Origin: G001797105 sp964528155
Lineage (GTDB): Bacteria; Chloroflexota; Anaerolineae; Anaerolineales; E44-bin32
DNA length: 64,000 bases
Direction: 5' to 3'
NCBI GenBank assembly: GCA_964528155.1
Contig: CAZGRL010000010.1
Coordinates: 7,172 to 71,171, forward strand
Each line of letters opens with the position of its first letter. Position 1 is the stretch's first letter. This document shows positions 8,449 to 16,928 of the stretch, in pieces. Under the pieces are notes generated by a model. The model worked only from the letters and a program-made list of their open reading frames with translations. It was not told where the DNA came from and searched no databases. Position numbers and translations under genes: made by a program.

Positions 8449-9140
8449 CCCGCCTCGGCCTGGCCGCGCTTGATCACCACGAGTTTCTTCGCGGTCTCGA
8501 CCGCCACGGCCGCATCGCGACAATAGGCATCGGCCTCAATCTCCTCGGCGAAGGCAGCGTTGAGCGGAGCGCCTCCGACGAGCACGATCACATCTTTCCG
8601 CAACCCGGCATCCTTCAGCGCCTGGATAACGACGCTCATGTAAGGCATCGTCGTCGTCAGAAGCGCGCTCATCCCTACGATAATCGGATTGTGCTCACGC
8701 ACGGCGGCCAGAAACTTGTCGGCGTCGTTGTTGATCCCAAGATTCACAACTTTGAACCCGGCACCTTCCATCATCATGGCCACCAAGTTCTTGCCGATAT
8801 CATGAATGTCTCCCTTGACCGTCCCGATGACCATCGTGCCGATCTGCGGCGCGCCGGTCTCAGCCAGAAGCGGTCTCAGAATCTCCATCCCGGCCTTCAT
8901 GGCCTTGGCCGCCATGAGGACTTCCGGCACAAACAGAATGCCGTCACGGAAGTCAGCGCCAACGATGTCCATCCCGGCCACCAGAGCCTTGGTCAGCACG
9001 TTATACGGCGACATTCCCCGGCGCAGCAGTTCGTTCACGCCGGCGACGATCTCGCCCGCCAGGCCGTCATACAGATCATCCTGCATCTGCTCGATCAGTT
9101 CGGGTGTTTCAAGTTTGCCGATATCAGGTTCGTCGCTCAT
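8445..9140 (-). CDS. corrinoid (B12-binding) methyl carrier protein, MttC/MtbC-like
   Basis: 231 residues with the methionine-synthase layout: a helical cap at about 1-95 (VPEVLMAAKAMKAGM) and a Rossmann B12 domain. DIHDIGKNL at 111-119 holds the DxHxxG motif, with His113 as the lower cobalt ligand. MSALLTTTMPYM and VGGAPL complete the B12-binding signature. It should accept methyl from the MttB-family enzyme and hand it to the folate or homocysteine methyltransferases encoded beside it. It ends in a 4-base overlap with the homocysteine-type enzyme and begins 11 bases after the reactivator gene. Confidence 0.93.
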   Translation of the reverse strand: MSDEPDIGKLETPELIEQMQDDLYDGLAGEIVAGVNELLRRGMSPYNVLTKALVAGMDIVGADFRDGILFVPEVLMAAKAMKAGMEILRPLLAETGAPQIGTMVIGTVKGDIHDIGKNLVAMMMEGAGFKVVNLGINNDADKFLAAVREHNPIIVGMSALLTTTMPYMSVVIQALKDAGLRKDVIVLVGGAPLNAAFAEEIEADAYCRDAAVAVETAKKLVVIKRGQAEAG

Positions 9141-9151
9141 GCGCCTCTCTC

Positions 9152-11176
9152 TCAGCGGGTCGGAGTTGAGCGCCGTTTCGAACGGCGCGGTTCTGATCTT
9201 GCAGATCCCGGCTCTGGAATTATCCCAGACAAATGGGGGAATGCGTCGCTCGCGTGAGGTAGTCCCAACGCGGCGACAAACTCATCCTGGAATTCTGGGC
9301 TGGTGGCGATCTGAACATGATGAACCCACTTGGCCAGACGAGCGGCCTCCAACCGTTGATCCCGGTTGAGCAGGGCAATCCGGGCACCGTCCCCGGCGGC
9401 GTTCCCAGCGGCGAAGACGCGCTCAAGATCGCAATCAGGAATCATCCCCAGGATCATGGCATGCCGAGGGTCAATGTAGGTCCCAAAGGCACCACACAGG
9501 ATGATCCGATCGACCTTGTCGACGCCCTTTTCGGCCATCAACAGCTTTGCACCGGTGTAGAGTGCAGCCTTAGCCAGCTGGATGGCGCGCACATCGTTCT
9601 GAGTGACCACGATCGGCTGTCCCGTCGCCGAATCTTCAGCATCGACCAGGCGGTACTCACCAACGCGTTCAGCGAAACCCAGGCGCGGCGAGCGCCCAAT
9701 CATCGCCGGATCAATCCGCCCATCGGAACTGACGATACCCGAGAGAACCATCTCCGCGATGGCTTCGATGATCCCGCTCCCGCAGATCCCCGTGGCTCGC
9801 GCGCCCTGCGGAAGGGGACCCTCGCCTCCAGGGATCACCCACTCATCGTGACCGATCACCCTGTAGCGAGGCTCCAGGGTCTCCGGGTCAATCCGGACGC
9901 GTTCGATCGCACCGGGGGCGGCCCGCTGTCCGTGGCTGATCTGCGCGCCTTCGAACGCCGGTCCGGTCGGGCTCGAGGCGCACATGAGACCGCGGTGATC
10001 CCCGACGGAGATTTCGGCATTTGTGCCGACATCGATGACAAGAACGGTTTCTTCCGAAGCCTGCGGAGCCTCCGCCAGGAGCACGGCCACATGATCGGCG
10101 CCGACATGTCCGGCGATGCATGGCAGGACATGCAGGGTCGCGGCCGGGTTCAGATTCAGGCCTACATCGCGCGCCTTCAGATCCAGCGGCGAGGCCACGG
10201 CCAGGGCGAACGGCGCCCCGCCGAGCTCGACCGGATCGATCCCCAGGAACAGGTGATGCATGATCGTGTTGCCGACGACGACAATATCCATGATGTCATG
10301 GACGCCCAGGCCGGCCGCGGCAGCCGCCTTCTCAGCAAGCTCGTTCACGCCCCGAACCACGGCGCGATGCATCCGCTCGACACCCTGGGGATTCATCATA
10401 CCGTAGCTGACCCGGCTCATCAGATCCTCACCGTAGCGCACTTGGGGGTTCATCATCGCTTCCGTCGCCAGTACCTCTCCGCTCCGAAGATCACACAAGT
10501 GAGCGACGACGGTCGTCGAACCGATATCCACCGCCAGGCCGAATGCCCCCTCCGCGTATCCTGGCTCGATCCGAAGGACCTGTTTGTCTTGCCAAAGCGT
10601 GAGTGTGACTGCGTTGTCCCCCGCGCGAAGGGATGACTGTAGCCGAGGGAGCACGGTTGGATCGAAGGCCAACTCCGTCAGATCCCACTGCTCTGCCGTC
10701 GCGGCCTGCAATCTCTCCCAGTCGCCGCCTCGGCTGGCAAGGGTTGCCTGGGGCACCTCGACATAGATCTTGCGCACAGCGGGTTGGATATCGATCGCGC
10801 GCTCGGTGGCAGCCTTGGCGATGATCTGTTTGCGGGCCTGGCTCTCTTCGGGGACGGTGATCAGCAGGTCGCCGAGGACACACGCAGCACAGGCCAGCCG
10901 CCGACCTTCAATTCCGTTCTTGTCGGCGTACTCAGCCTCGGTAGCCTCAACCGGGGTGAGATGGTCAGCCGTCGATGTGATCCCGTGTTTTGGGAACTGC
11001 CCCTCCTCGACGATCACCTGGCACTTTCCGCATGTCTGCCGTCCGCCGCAGATGGACTCGAGCTCAACACCGAGACCTCGCGCCGCGTCGAGCAGGTTCT
11101 CCCCGTGCTCAACACTTCCGCGCAGGCCGGAAGGCATGAGAACCACCTGGTGCAGCCTTCGTTCGGACTCAGTCAT
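9152..11176 (-). CDS. ASKHA/2Fe-2S corrinoid reductive activator (RACE/DUF4445)
   Basis: 674 residues. A plant-type 2Fe-2S ferredoxin domain occupies the N-terminus: C43, C49, C52 (SICGGRQTCGKC) and C96 or C99 (LACAAC). A linker then leads to an ASKHA-type ATP-binding region from about residue 210, with VDIGSTTVV and VIDVGTNAEIS phosphate loops and GICGSGIIEA. Such proteins reduce inactive Co(II) corrinoid back to Co(I) using ATP and a low-potential electron donor. Placed directly upstream of the corrinoid protein, which should be its client. A long opposite-strand ORF here is a shadow. Confidence 0.93.
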   Translation of the reverse strand: MTESERRLHQVVLMPSGLRGSVEHGENLLDAARGLGVELESICGGRQTCGKCQVIVEEGQFPKHGITSTADHLTPVEATEAEYADKNGIEGRRLACAACVLGDLLITVPEESQARKQIIAKAATERAIDIQPAVRKIYVEVPQATLASRGGDWERLQAATAEQWDLTELAFDPTVLPRLQSSLRAGDNAVTLTLWQDKQVLRIEPGYAEGAFGLAVDIGSTTVVAHLCDLRSGEVLATEAMMNPQVRYGEDLMSRVSYGMMNPQGVERMHRAVVRGVNELAEKAAAAAGLGVHDIMDIVVVGNTIMHHLFLGIDPVELGGAPFALAVASPLDLKARDVGLNLNPAATLHVLPCIAGHVGADHVAVLLAEAPQASEETVLVIDVGTNAEISVGDHRGLMCASSPTGPAFEGAQISHGQRAAPGAIERVRIDPETLEPRYRVIGHDEWVIPGGEGPLPQGARATGICGSGIIEAIAEMVLSGIVSSDGRIDPAMIGRSPRLGFAERVGEYRLVDAEDSATGQPIVVTQNDVRAIQLAKAALYTGAKLLMAEKGVDKVDRIILCGAFGTYIDPRHAMILGMIPDCDLERVFAAGNAAGDGARIALLNRDQRLEAARLAKWVHHVQIATSPEFQDEFVAALGLPHASDAFPHLSGIIPEPGSARSEPRRSKRRSTPTR

Positions 11177-11219
11177 GCAGTCTCCGTCAGTCCATACACT
11201 TATGCGACGTGGCTATCGT

Positions 11220-12086
11220 CTACCCCAGAATGGCGACGGCGGCCACGCCGGCGGCCACCAGCCCGGCAGCCAGGATCCTCATGGCGCTCCCATTCTCCTT
11301 GAGCACGAGCACGCCGAACGCAGCCCCGATCACCACGCTCACCTCGCGCACCGCCCCGGCGTAGCTCGCCGGCGTACCCTGCCTCATAACCAGCAAGACA
11401 AGTGCATAGGCAGCCAACGTGGTGAAACCAGCCAGAATCGTGATCCAGCGTGACAGGCGCAACTCGCGCATGACGTCCCGCCAGCCGATCTTCCACAGCG
11501 TCCACGGGGTCAGCCACACGACGCTAAACCACAACGCTAGGTTAGTGTAGAGCAGCGGATCGACGATCCCGATCCCGACCTTGTCGATGGCGGTGTAGGC
11601 CGAGATGCACGCGCCAGCGAGGATCGCCCAGCGTGGGCCGGGAGAGCGTAGGGCGATCAAGGGCTGCCTCCACGCGCCCAGGCGCGGGAGGTTCACGCTG
11701 TACAGCCCAAGGGCGATCATCCCGATTCCGACAACCCCTCCCACGCTGAGTTGCTCGCGCAAGAGGGCCAGCGACCACACGACCAGCAGGAGCGGCCCCG
11801 TCCCGCGGGCCAGTGGATAGACCACCGAAAGATCGCCGCCGCGATAGGCTTCGGCGATCGACACGAAATAGAGCGCCTCGAAGACCGAACTCGCCAGCAT
11901 CACCGCCAGGCCCAAGGGTGGGATGGCCCTCCATCCGAAGATCACAATCGGGCTGAAAATCACTCCGGCCCAGATGAGCATCCACCAGACGAAGGCGGCT
12001 CGTTCGCGACTGCGCTTGAGCGAGATGTGCGTGACCACATGCAGGCACGCCGAAACCAACAGCAACAGCAAACCGGAAGAGCTCAT
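11220..12086 (-). CDS. EamA/DMT family transporter
   Basis: 288 residues, mostly hydrophobic, with about ten predicted membrane segments in two repeated halves, as in the drug/metabolite transporter family. Segments such as VYPLARGTGPLLLVVWSLAL and GAVREVSVVIGAAFGVLVL match the EamA repeat. It lies between the MttB-family gene (170 bases upstream) and the activator gene (43 bases downstream) on the same strand. It may move the methylated substrate or its product; direction and substrate are unknown. Confidence 0.82.
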   Translation of the reverse strand: MSSSGLLLLLVSACLHVVTHISLKRSRERAAFVWWMLIWAGVIFSPIVIFGWRAIPPLGLAVMLASSVFEALYFVSIAEAYRGGDLSVVYPLARGTGPLLLVVWSLALLREQLSVGGVVGIGMIALGLYSVNLPRLGAWRQPLIALRSPGPRWAILAGACISAYTAIDKVGIGIVDPLLYTNLALWFSVVWLTPWTLWKIGWRDVMRELRLSRWITILAGFTTLAAYALVLLVMRQGTPASYAGAVREVSVVIGAAFGVLVLKENGSAMRILAAGLVAAGVAAVAILG

Positions 12087-12256
12087 CGGGGTGAAGGTTC
12101 AGTCCGCCTCGGCGCGTGGAACGGTCAGCCTCCGATATCCCTCGCACGTATCCCATCCAAAATACCTGTACTCAGCATCTCTACGACAGTGGCAAGCGAT
12201 TTGTCCAAGAGCTTCCTTCAATCGCGATGTGCACAGATCCGGCTACTTCGAACTCG

Positions 12257-13783
12257 TCACGCGCCCAGCTCGGCTTCTCGTTGCCTCCGCCGTCGACCAC
12301 CTCTGGCGCGCCGCTCGTGCCGCGCGACCGGTGTCCACCCTTCAGGCGGGACCAGGTCGCCACTGACCAGGTCGGAAAAAGCGGTCCGGATCCGGCCTTC
12401 CTCTTCGGGTGTGAAGCCGGCCGCCGATTCACTCGTGAGAATATCGCGCACGCGCCCCATGGCATGCGCCTGCGAATCCTTCCCGCCGCGCTCGAGCCAG
12501 AGCTGACGCGGGTCGCGGTCGGCCACCTCAGGCAGGAATCCGGTGGTTTTCATCCGCTCAACCGTATGCAGGTTGTCGGCGTACATCCCTCCCGGACCAA
12601 CTTCGGCGATCAGATCGAGGGCAAGGTTCTCTTCACTGAATGGCAGGCCTTGCTTGACTTTCTTCAGCATCATAGCGATCTCGTTGTCGATGACCGCCTT
12701 GGCGAAATCAAATGCCATCAGCGAGTCGAGCAATCCCGCCATATTGAACATGTCCACACCGGAAAGCACACCAGCCACGGTCGACATGCCCGTCTCGTAT
12801 CCGGATTGGGCGTCGTTGACTTTGGCATTGGTCAACCCGATATATCCTCCGCACGGAACGTTGTAGTAATGCGCCAGCTGAGCCACGCCGACGAACAGGA
12901 TGCCGGTTTCAATCGCCCCCGGGGCATAAGCTCCGCTGCGCATGTCGGCAACGGTGGGCAGGCTGCTGTAGATCGTCGGCTTGCCGGGCCGAATCATCTG
13001 TTCGAGCACCGCTGCAGCCAGGAACTCGGCGTTCCCCTGAGTCAGCGTTCCCACGAGCGTCAGCGGCCCGGTCAGTCCGGCATTGGGCACGATCGTCGGG
13101 AAACATGGCAGATCCTGCTCGGTGTAGAACATCAACATCTCGGTCGAGTCGAAATCCATCGTCAGCGGCGAAACGACCGGGCAGTAATGATGGGTCACGA
13201 AAGGATGTTCGCGGTAGGCGGCCTCGCTGCCGGCGATCAGATACAGCAATTGCAGAATCTTCTGGGCGTCCTCGGGCGGCCCGCTTCCGCGCAGCGGCTT
13301 CAGGCAGTTCTTGAGCGCCGGATAGAACCGCGAAATGCTGAACAATCCGGGCGGCGCGTCGTCAGCCAGGGTAGATATTGAGAACACATCGTAGCCGGGC
13401 AGTTCGTTGACCAGGTGTGCGATGCGGGCGATGTCATCCGAACGCGCCCGACGCTCCTGACCGGTGATCGGATCGATGATGTTCGGCGCAGAGCTCCCGG
13501 TGACGATCACCGGGCCGTCGTCGGGGAGAGTGCGGTCGAATGACGGATCGCGGCCGCCGAATGTGAACTTGGGCGGGATCATCCCCCGGAACTCTTCGAC
13601 CACATCCCGCGGGAATCTCACGATCTGGCTCTGCGGGTCGGCGCTGCAGCCGTGTTCGGAGAAGACGTCATGCGCCCGCGCATTGCGCACCAGCAGCCCC
13701 ACGTTTTCAAGAATCTCAAGAGATGCCTCGTGGATGCGTATGATCTGGTCCTGGGTCAGAAGTCTGACGTAGTCTGATATCAT
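12257..13783 (-). CDS. trimethylamine methyltransferase (MttB) family protein, non-pyrrolysine
   Basis: 508 residues with no internal stop, so it belongs to the non-pyrrolysine branch of the MttB superfamily (MtgB, MtpB, MtcB and relatives), which demethylate quaternary amines such as glycine betaine or proline betaine. Family segments: IIRIHEASLEILENVGL at the N-terminus, GSSAPNIIDPITG near 96-109 and GLTNAKVNDAQSGYE at 316-330. An AAGGA lies 10 bases before the ATG. An 18-bp palindrome 35-52 bases upstream could be an operator. It heads the corrinoid/folate operon. The last 25 residues are an Arg-rich extension. Substrate not determinable from sequence. Confidence 0.9.
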   Translation of the reverse strand: MISDYVRLLTQDQIIRIHEASLEILENVGLLVRNARAHDVFSEHGCSADPQSQIVRFPRDVVEEFRGMIPPKFTFGGRDPSFDRTLPDDGPVIVTGSSAPNIIDPITGQERRARSDDIARIAHLVNELPGYDVFSISTLADDAPPGLFSISRFYPALKNCLKPLRGSGPPEDAQKILQLLYLIAGSEAAYREHPFVTHHYCPVVSPLTMDFDSTEMLMFYTEQDLPCFPTIVPNAGLTGPLTLVGTLTQGNAEFLAAAVLEQMIRPGKPTIYSSLPTVADMRSGAYAPGAIETGILFVGVAQLAHYYNVPCGGYIGLTNAKVNDAQSGYETGMSTVAGVLSGVDMFNMAGLLDSLMAFDFAKAVIDNEIAMMLKKVKQGLPFSEENLALDLIAEVGPGGMYADNLHTVERMKTTGFLPEVADRDPRQLWLERGGKDSQAHAMGRVRDILTSESAAGFTPEEEGRIRTAFSDLVSGDLVPPEGWTPVARHERRARGGRRRRQREAELGA

Positions 13784-13817
13784 CCCAATTCATCCTTGGC
13801 GTCCCAAATTGCCGGAC

Positions 13818-13835
13818 ACACAGATCGATCTGTGT
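13818..13835. promoter_or_regulatory. 18-bp perfect palindrome upstream of mttB-like gene, possible operator
   Basis: ACACAGATCGATCTGTGT is a perfect palindrome in the 87-base gap between the GntR stop and the MttB-family start. It lies 35-52 bases before the start codon, a usual operator position. It does not contain the GTnTAnAC pattern found upstream of gntR, so a different regulator, or a palindrome of other function, is possible. Confidence 0.5.
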
Positions 13836-13870
13836 CAGCGGTCAGCGCGAGATCAACGGACGCTCCAGCT

Positions 13871-14665
13871 TCACAACTCCACCGGGGCGATCTCGGTGAC
13901 GAACCGGAATCGATCGCCCCGATAAAGATCTTTCCCTTGCTCAACCGGCCTGCCCTTCTCGTCGAACGATAGACGTCGTTCGAGCATCAAAGGAGCGCCA
14001 GGCTCCACCTGCAATAGGCGGGCTTCATACTCCGTCGCCGAGACGGGCTCGAGGCTCTGACGCGCCCGTCGGACAGTGATTCCATATTCCTGTTCAAAGA
14101 CTTCATAGAGCGAGCGACTCTCAAGATCGAAGCGTTGAAGATCCGGGAATTTCGCCGCCGAGATGGTGTATCGCTCAAGCAACACCGCTTCGCGGTTGAG
14201 AGTCCGCAGACGATGGATGAGATAGACCACGGCCGAGGTCGGCAACTGAAGTTCTTTCGACAATGAGGCGTCTACCGGTGACTGGGTGAAAGAAACGATC
14301 TTTGCGCCCGGGGTATAGCCACTTCGCTGCATACCTCGAGTAAACGAGACCAGACTTCCGGCGTGCCGTTCAATCTTGGGCCTGGCGATATACGTGCCTT
14401 TCCCCTGGCGGCGGACCAACAGCCCTTCGCCGGCGAGCACACGCAGGGCACGCCGCAGGGTGAGGCGGTTCACCCCAAGCATTTCGCTCAGGGCTCTCTC
14501 GGGGGGTAGCCGGTCGCCGGCCGACAGCTCGCCGGATTCGATGCGGGCCATCAGGCTCTCGGCGATCTGGACATAGAGCGGAACGGCGGAGATCAGGCGA
14601 TCAACCGGGGGGGCAATCACTGTACTGCCGCCGCTGTCAGCAGAAATCATGCGTGGAGACCCCAT
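13871..14665 (-). CDS. GntR family regulator with UTRA effector domain (HutC subfamily)
   Basis: 264 residues. The N-terminal winged helix (about 25-95) has PLYVQIAESLMARIESGEL, LPPERALSEMLGVNRLTLRR and GKGTYIARP, the GntR pattern. The rest (about 110-260) is a UTRA ligand-binding fold (VYLIHRLRTLN, LLERYTIS, ARQSLEPVSA). Starts at 14665 and 14650 are both possible; neither has a clear ribosome site. It lies directly upstream of the MttB-family gene on the same strand and probably responds to the demethylation substrate or a product. A HutC-type operator lies just before it. Confidence 0.92.
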   Translation of the reverse strand: MGSPRMISADSGGSTVIAPPVDRLISAVPLYVQIAESLMARIESGELSAGDRLPPERALSEMLGVNRLTLRRALRVLAGEGLLVRRQGKGTYIARPKIERHAGSLVSFTRGMQRSGYTPGAKIVSFTQSPVDASLSKELQLPTSAVVYLIHRLRTLNREAVLLERYTISAAKFPDLQRFDLESRSLYEVFEQEYGITVRRARQSLEPVSATEYEARLLQVEPGAPLMLERRLSFDEKGRPVEQGKDLYRGDRFRFVTEIAPVEL

Positions 14666-14972
14666 TGGAATACCAGTGGTTCATTGGTATACACCATTTT
14701 GCCCGGGCTACATTAACACGGTTCGGGGGGCATGTCAACGGGTCCCGGCCAATGGGGCATTCCCTTTGCACGGAGATGAAGCTTTGCAGGGGGTCATGTC
14801 TCTAGGCGCTTACCCCCTGGGGCCCCACCCGTGCGAAATGCTCAGCCAGGGACGGGTTTGTCCACACGAACCCAAACGATGCTGCCATCTTCCTATGCCC
14901 CTGTTCCGATTGGATCGGGGCTGGCAGCAGCGTCGGTCTGTTCGAGTCCGCCCGCCTGACCCGCCGCTCGGT
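14666..14972. promoter_or_regulatory. 307-base intergenic region; gntR promoter side recognised, rest unassigned
   Basis: The left end carries the HutC-type operator at 14685-14696. The remainder (about 14720-14970) is GC-rich with GGGGG and CCCCC runs but shows no ORF I believe. I looked for cobalamin, SAM, glycine and TPP riboswitch cores and saw none. A CCCGCCG/CGGCGGG pair spans the 3' end of the phosphodiesterase gene without a T-tract on the minus strand. Confidence 0.5.
14685..14696. promoter_or_regulatory. HutC-type GntR operator
   Basis: TGGTATACACCA contains GTATACAC, an exact match to the GT-N-TA-N-AC consensus of HutC-subfamily regulators. It lies 20 bases upstream of a UTRA-domain GntR gene. 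A related half-site pair ATACCA...TGGTAT overlaps it (14670-14690). Autoregulation is the simplest reading. Confidence 0.6.
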
Positions 14973-15779
14973 TCACGTCACCGGCGGGCTTTTCATGGTC
15001 GGCGGAATGGGGATCTCCAGCAGGTGGCACAAGGTCGGGGCGATACGCAGCTGCGATATCTGCGTGCCGGTGTTCCCCTGCCCGCCGCTTCCTGAGGTCA
15101 CATACAGCGGCACGTGACGCACGTCCGGAGTCGTGCCCCCGTGCAACCGATCGTTGTTGATCCCGTGATCAGCCGTAACCAGAACCGTGTAGCCCCGTTC
15201 GATCCACCGCGGGATCAGGTCGGCCAGGACCATGTCCTGGAAAATGGCGTTATTGCGGTACTCACTCGAGTCCGAGCCATACGTCTCGCCCATATAATCC
15301 ATGCCCATCGGATGGATCAGGACGTAGTCCGGCTCGAACTTCGCCACGAGGCTGGCGCCGGCCGCCAGCACCTCGCGATCGGGCGTGGCGTCCTCCATGT
15401 AGAAGCGGCCGTGCTGAATGGCTGCCTTAGGATCGTCTTGTTCCCGATCAGCGATATAGTCGTACGGTGCGCGGATGTAGAGTTCCGAGTACCAGTAGTA
15501 GGCCGCCGCGGCCGTCGAGCGGCCATTCTGCACCGCCTGCTCGAATACGTTCGGCATGTTCGACCTGCGCACGACCCTATTGTTGGTGACCCCATGTTCG
15601 GTGACACCTACCCCGGTATGGAGCGTCTCATACAGCGGCCGCGACATCGTCGGCAGCTCGGCGATCACCGTGTAGCGGCTGGCGCGCTTCGTCTCCACCA
15701 GATGCTCGAGAAAACCCATCTGCTTCGCCGCAGTGTCGTCGCGCAATGCATCTGAAACGACCATCACGACTTTGCCCAC
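14973..15779 (-). CDS. alkaline phosphatase superfamily phosphodiesterase/nucleotide pyrophosphatase-like
   Basis: 268 residues from a GTG at 15779 preceded by GAGGAGGAAA; the frame stays open upstream but that part looks non-coding and overlaps yitT. VVMVVSDALRDDT gives the first metal Asp. LPTMSRPLYETLHTG carries the Ser/Thr nucleophile region. HPMGMDYMGE and TADHGINN provide later metal ligands, as in type I phosphodiesterases. It should hydrolyse a phosphoester or phosphonate; the substrate is not identifiable. It follows an ABC importer and YitT gene on the same strand and may process the imported compound. Confidence 0.82.
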   Translation of the reverse strand: MGKVVMVVSDALRDDTAAKQMGFLEHLVETKRASRYTVIAELPTMSRPLYETLHTGVGVTEHGVTNNRVVRRSNMPNVFEQAVQNGRSTAAAAYYWYSELYIRAPYDYIADREQDDPKAAIQHGRFYMEDATPDREVLAAGASLVAKFEPDYVLIHPMGMDYMGETYGSDSSEYRNNAIFQDMVLADLIPRWIERGYTVLVTADHGINNDRLHGGTTPDVRHVPLYVTSGSGGQGNTGTQISQLRIAPTLCHLLEIPIPPTMKSPPVT

Positions 15780-15814
15780 GCTTTCCTCCTCAGAGTGCCC
15801 AGTTGGCACCCGGA

Positions 15815-16762
15815 TCAGCTCGACGGTTTGGGTTCGGCCGGGGCCGAAGTGTTGCGCGACCGGGGGATCACGCCTCCGCTGGATTGATGCCCGTGCCCGA
15901 CCACGACAAACGCCTTGGGGTCGACCCACCGAACGGCGCTCTTCAGTGCGTTGACATCAGGCCGATTGACCGTGCAAAAGAGAACCGTGTGCTGCGCCTC
16001 GGTGAACATCCCTTGCGCCGGCCAGGCGGTGACACCCAGGCCAAACTGCGCGAACACGGCTTGCGTGACAGTTTCCGGGTGATCGGTCACGATGAATGCG
16101 GTTCGCACAACGCTCGGACCCTCCAGGATGTAGTCCGCCGTCAGGCCCCACACGAAAAGCGCCAAGAGCGCGTACAAGGCGCTCTCCCATCCGAAGACGA
16201 TGCCGGCCAGGATGATCACGCCCCCGTCGGTGATGAAATAGACCTGTCCCATGGGGATCCCGGTCCGCATCTGAAGGACGCGGCTGGCAACGCCAGTGCC
16301 GGCGGAGGTCCCGCTTCCCCGATAGACAAGACCGGTCCCAATTCCGCCGACGACCCCGCCGTAGAGCGCGTTCAGCAGTGGATCCGAGGTGATCCCGGCC
16401 GTGGGAAGCCATCCGGCCAGCAGATCGACGCCCAGGTTGTAGACGATGACAACGAACGCGGTGCGGATCAAGAAATGGAAGCGGCCGAGGTTGAAGAAAC
16501 CCAGGACGAGCATGGGGATGTTCAGGACGAGCATTGTCAGACCGATCGGCCAGCCGGCCATTTTCCGCAAGATGATCGCTAGGCCGGAGACGCCGCCTGG
16601 TGCCAGGTTCGCCGGAACCAGAAACAAGTCGACATTGACGGCCAGGATCAAGGCCCCGAAAGACAGGAGGACCCAATCTCTCGCCAGGGACGAGCATCTC
16701 GGCTGTCTGCCCGCGATCGGCGCTCCGTTCATCCTCAACTCATTCCCCATTGTTCGGACCAT
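15815..16762 (-). CDS. YitT family membrane protein (DUF161/DUF2179)
   Basis: 315 residues. The N-terminal half has about five hydrophobic segments with LVPANLAPGGVSGLAIIL and YGGVVGGIGTGLVYR, the glycine-rich DUF161 repeats. The C-terminal part (about 215-295), RTAFIVTDHPETVTQAVF onward, is the soluble DUF2179 domain. Inner-membrane protein of unknown function, sometimes called a putative transporter. Start uncertain among 16762, 16750 and 16732. It lies between the ABC operon and the phosphodiesterase. Confidence 0.85.
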   Translation of the reverse strand: MVRTMGNELRMNGAPIAGRQPRCSSLARDWVLLSFGALILAVNVDLFLVPANLAPGGVSGLAIILRKMAGWPIGLTMLVLNIPMLVLGFFNLGRFHFLIRTAFVVIVYNLGVDLLAGWLPTAGITSDPLLNALYGGVVGGIGTGLVYRGSGTSAGTGVASRVLQMRTGIPMGQVYFITDGGVIILAGIVFGWESALYALLALFVWGLTADYILEGPSVVRTAFIVTDHPETVTQAVFAQFGLGVTAWPAQGMFTEAQHTVLFCTVNRPDVNALKSAVRWVDPKAFVVVGHGHQSSGGVIPRSRNTSAPAEPKPSS

Positions 16763-16853
16763 CCGGCGGGACGTCTTATCCGATGACCAATCTCCATGTC
16801 GCCCTCAGCCGAGGCCATCGCAAATGTCTCGGGAACCTCGACCATACATTGAA

Positions 16854-16885
16854 ATCCCCGCTGCGAGGTGCGGCGCAACGGGGAT
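16854..16885 (-). terminator. stem-loop after ABC importer operon
   Basis: ATCCCCG at 16854-16860 pairs perfectly with CGGGGAT at 16879-16885, with partial inner pairing. It lies about 45 bases downstream of the ATPase stop on the minus strand and is followed there by only a short TTTC, so it is a weak intrinsic terminator candidate. Confidence 0.4.
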
Positions 16886-16928
16886 ACGGTGATACAACGG
16901 GCCCGAACACATATTGCCGGATATGATT

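Noticed and set aside
9317..10636. 439-codon open frame on the plus strand opposite the corrinoid activator
   Set aside because: It is antisense to a well-recognised ASKHA/ferredoxin protein; its translation is His/Arg/Asp-rich with no family resemblance, a usual shadow in high-GC DNA.
12116..13381. 421-codon plus-strand open frame opposite the MttB-family gene
   Set aside because: Antisense to a clear MttB homologue; no domain, no ribosome site.
12257..13783. Pyrrolysine (in-frame TAG) in the MttB homologue
   Set aside because: The frame is open for the full 508 residues without any TAG, so it is a non-pyrrolysine member.
14860..14965. tRNA-like TTCGAGTCC segment
   Set aside because: The flanks do not form a T-stem, and no acceptor or anticodon arm can be built around it.
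14700..14972. Cobalamin or other riboswitch before the C1 operon
   Set aside because: No conserved core of cobalamin, SAM, glycine or TPP riboswitches was found by eye; the operator-like palindromes explain regulation better.
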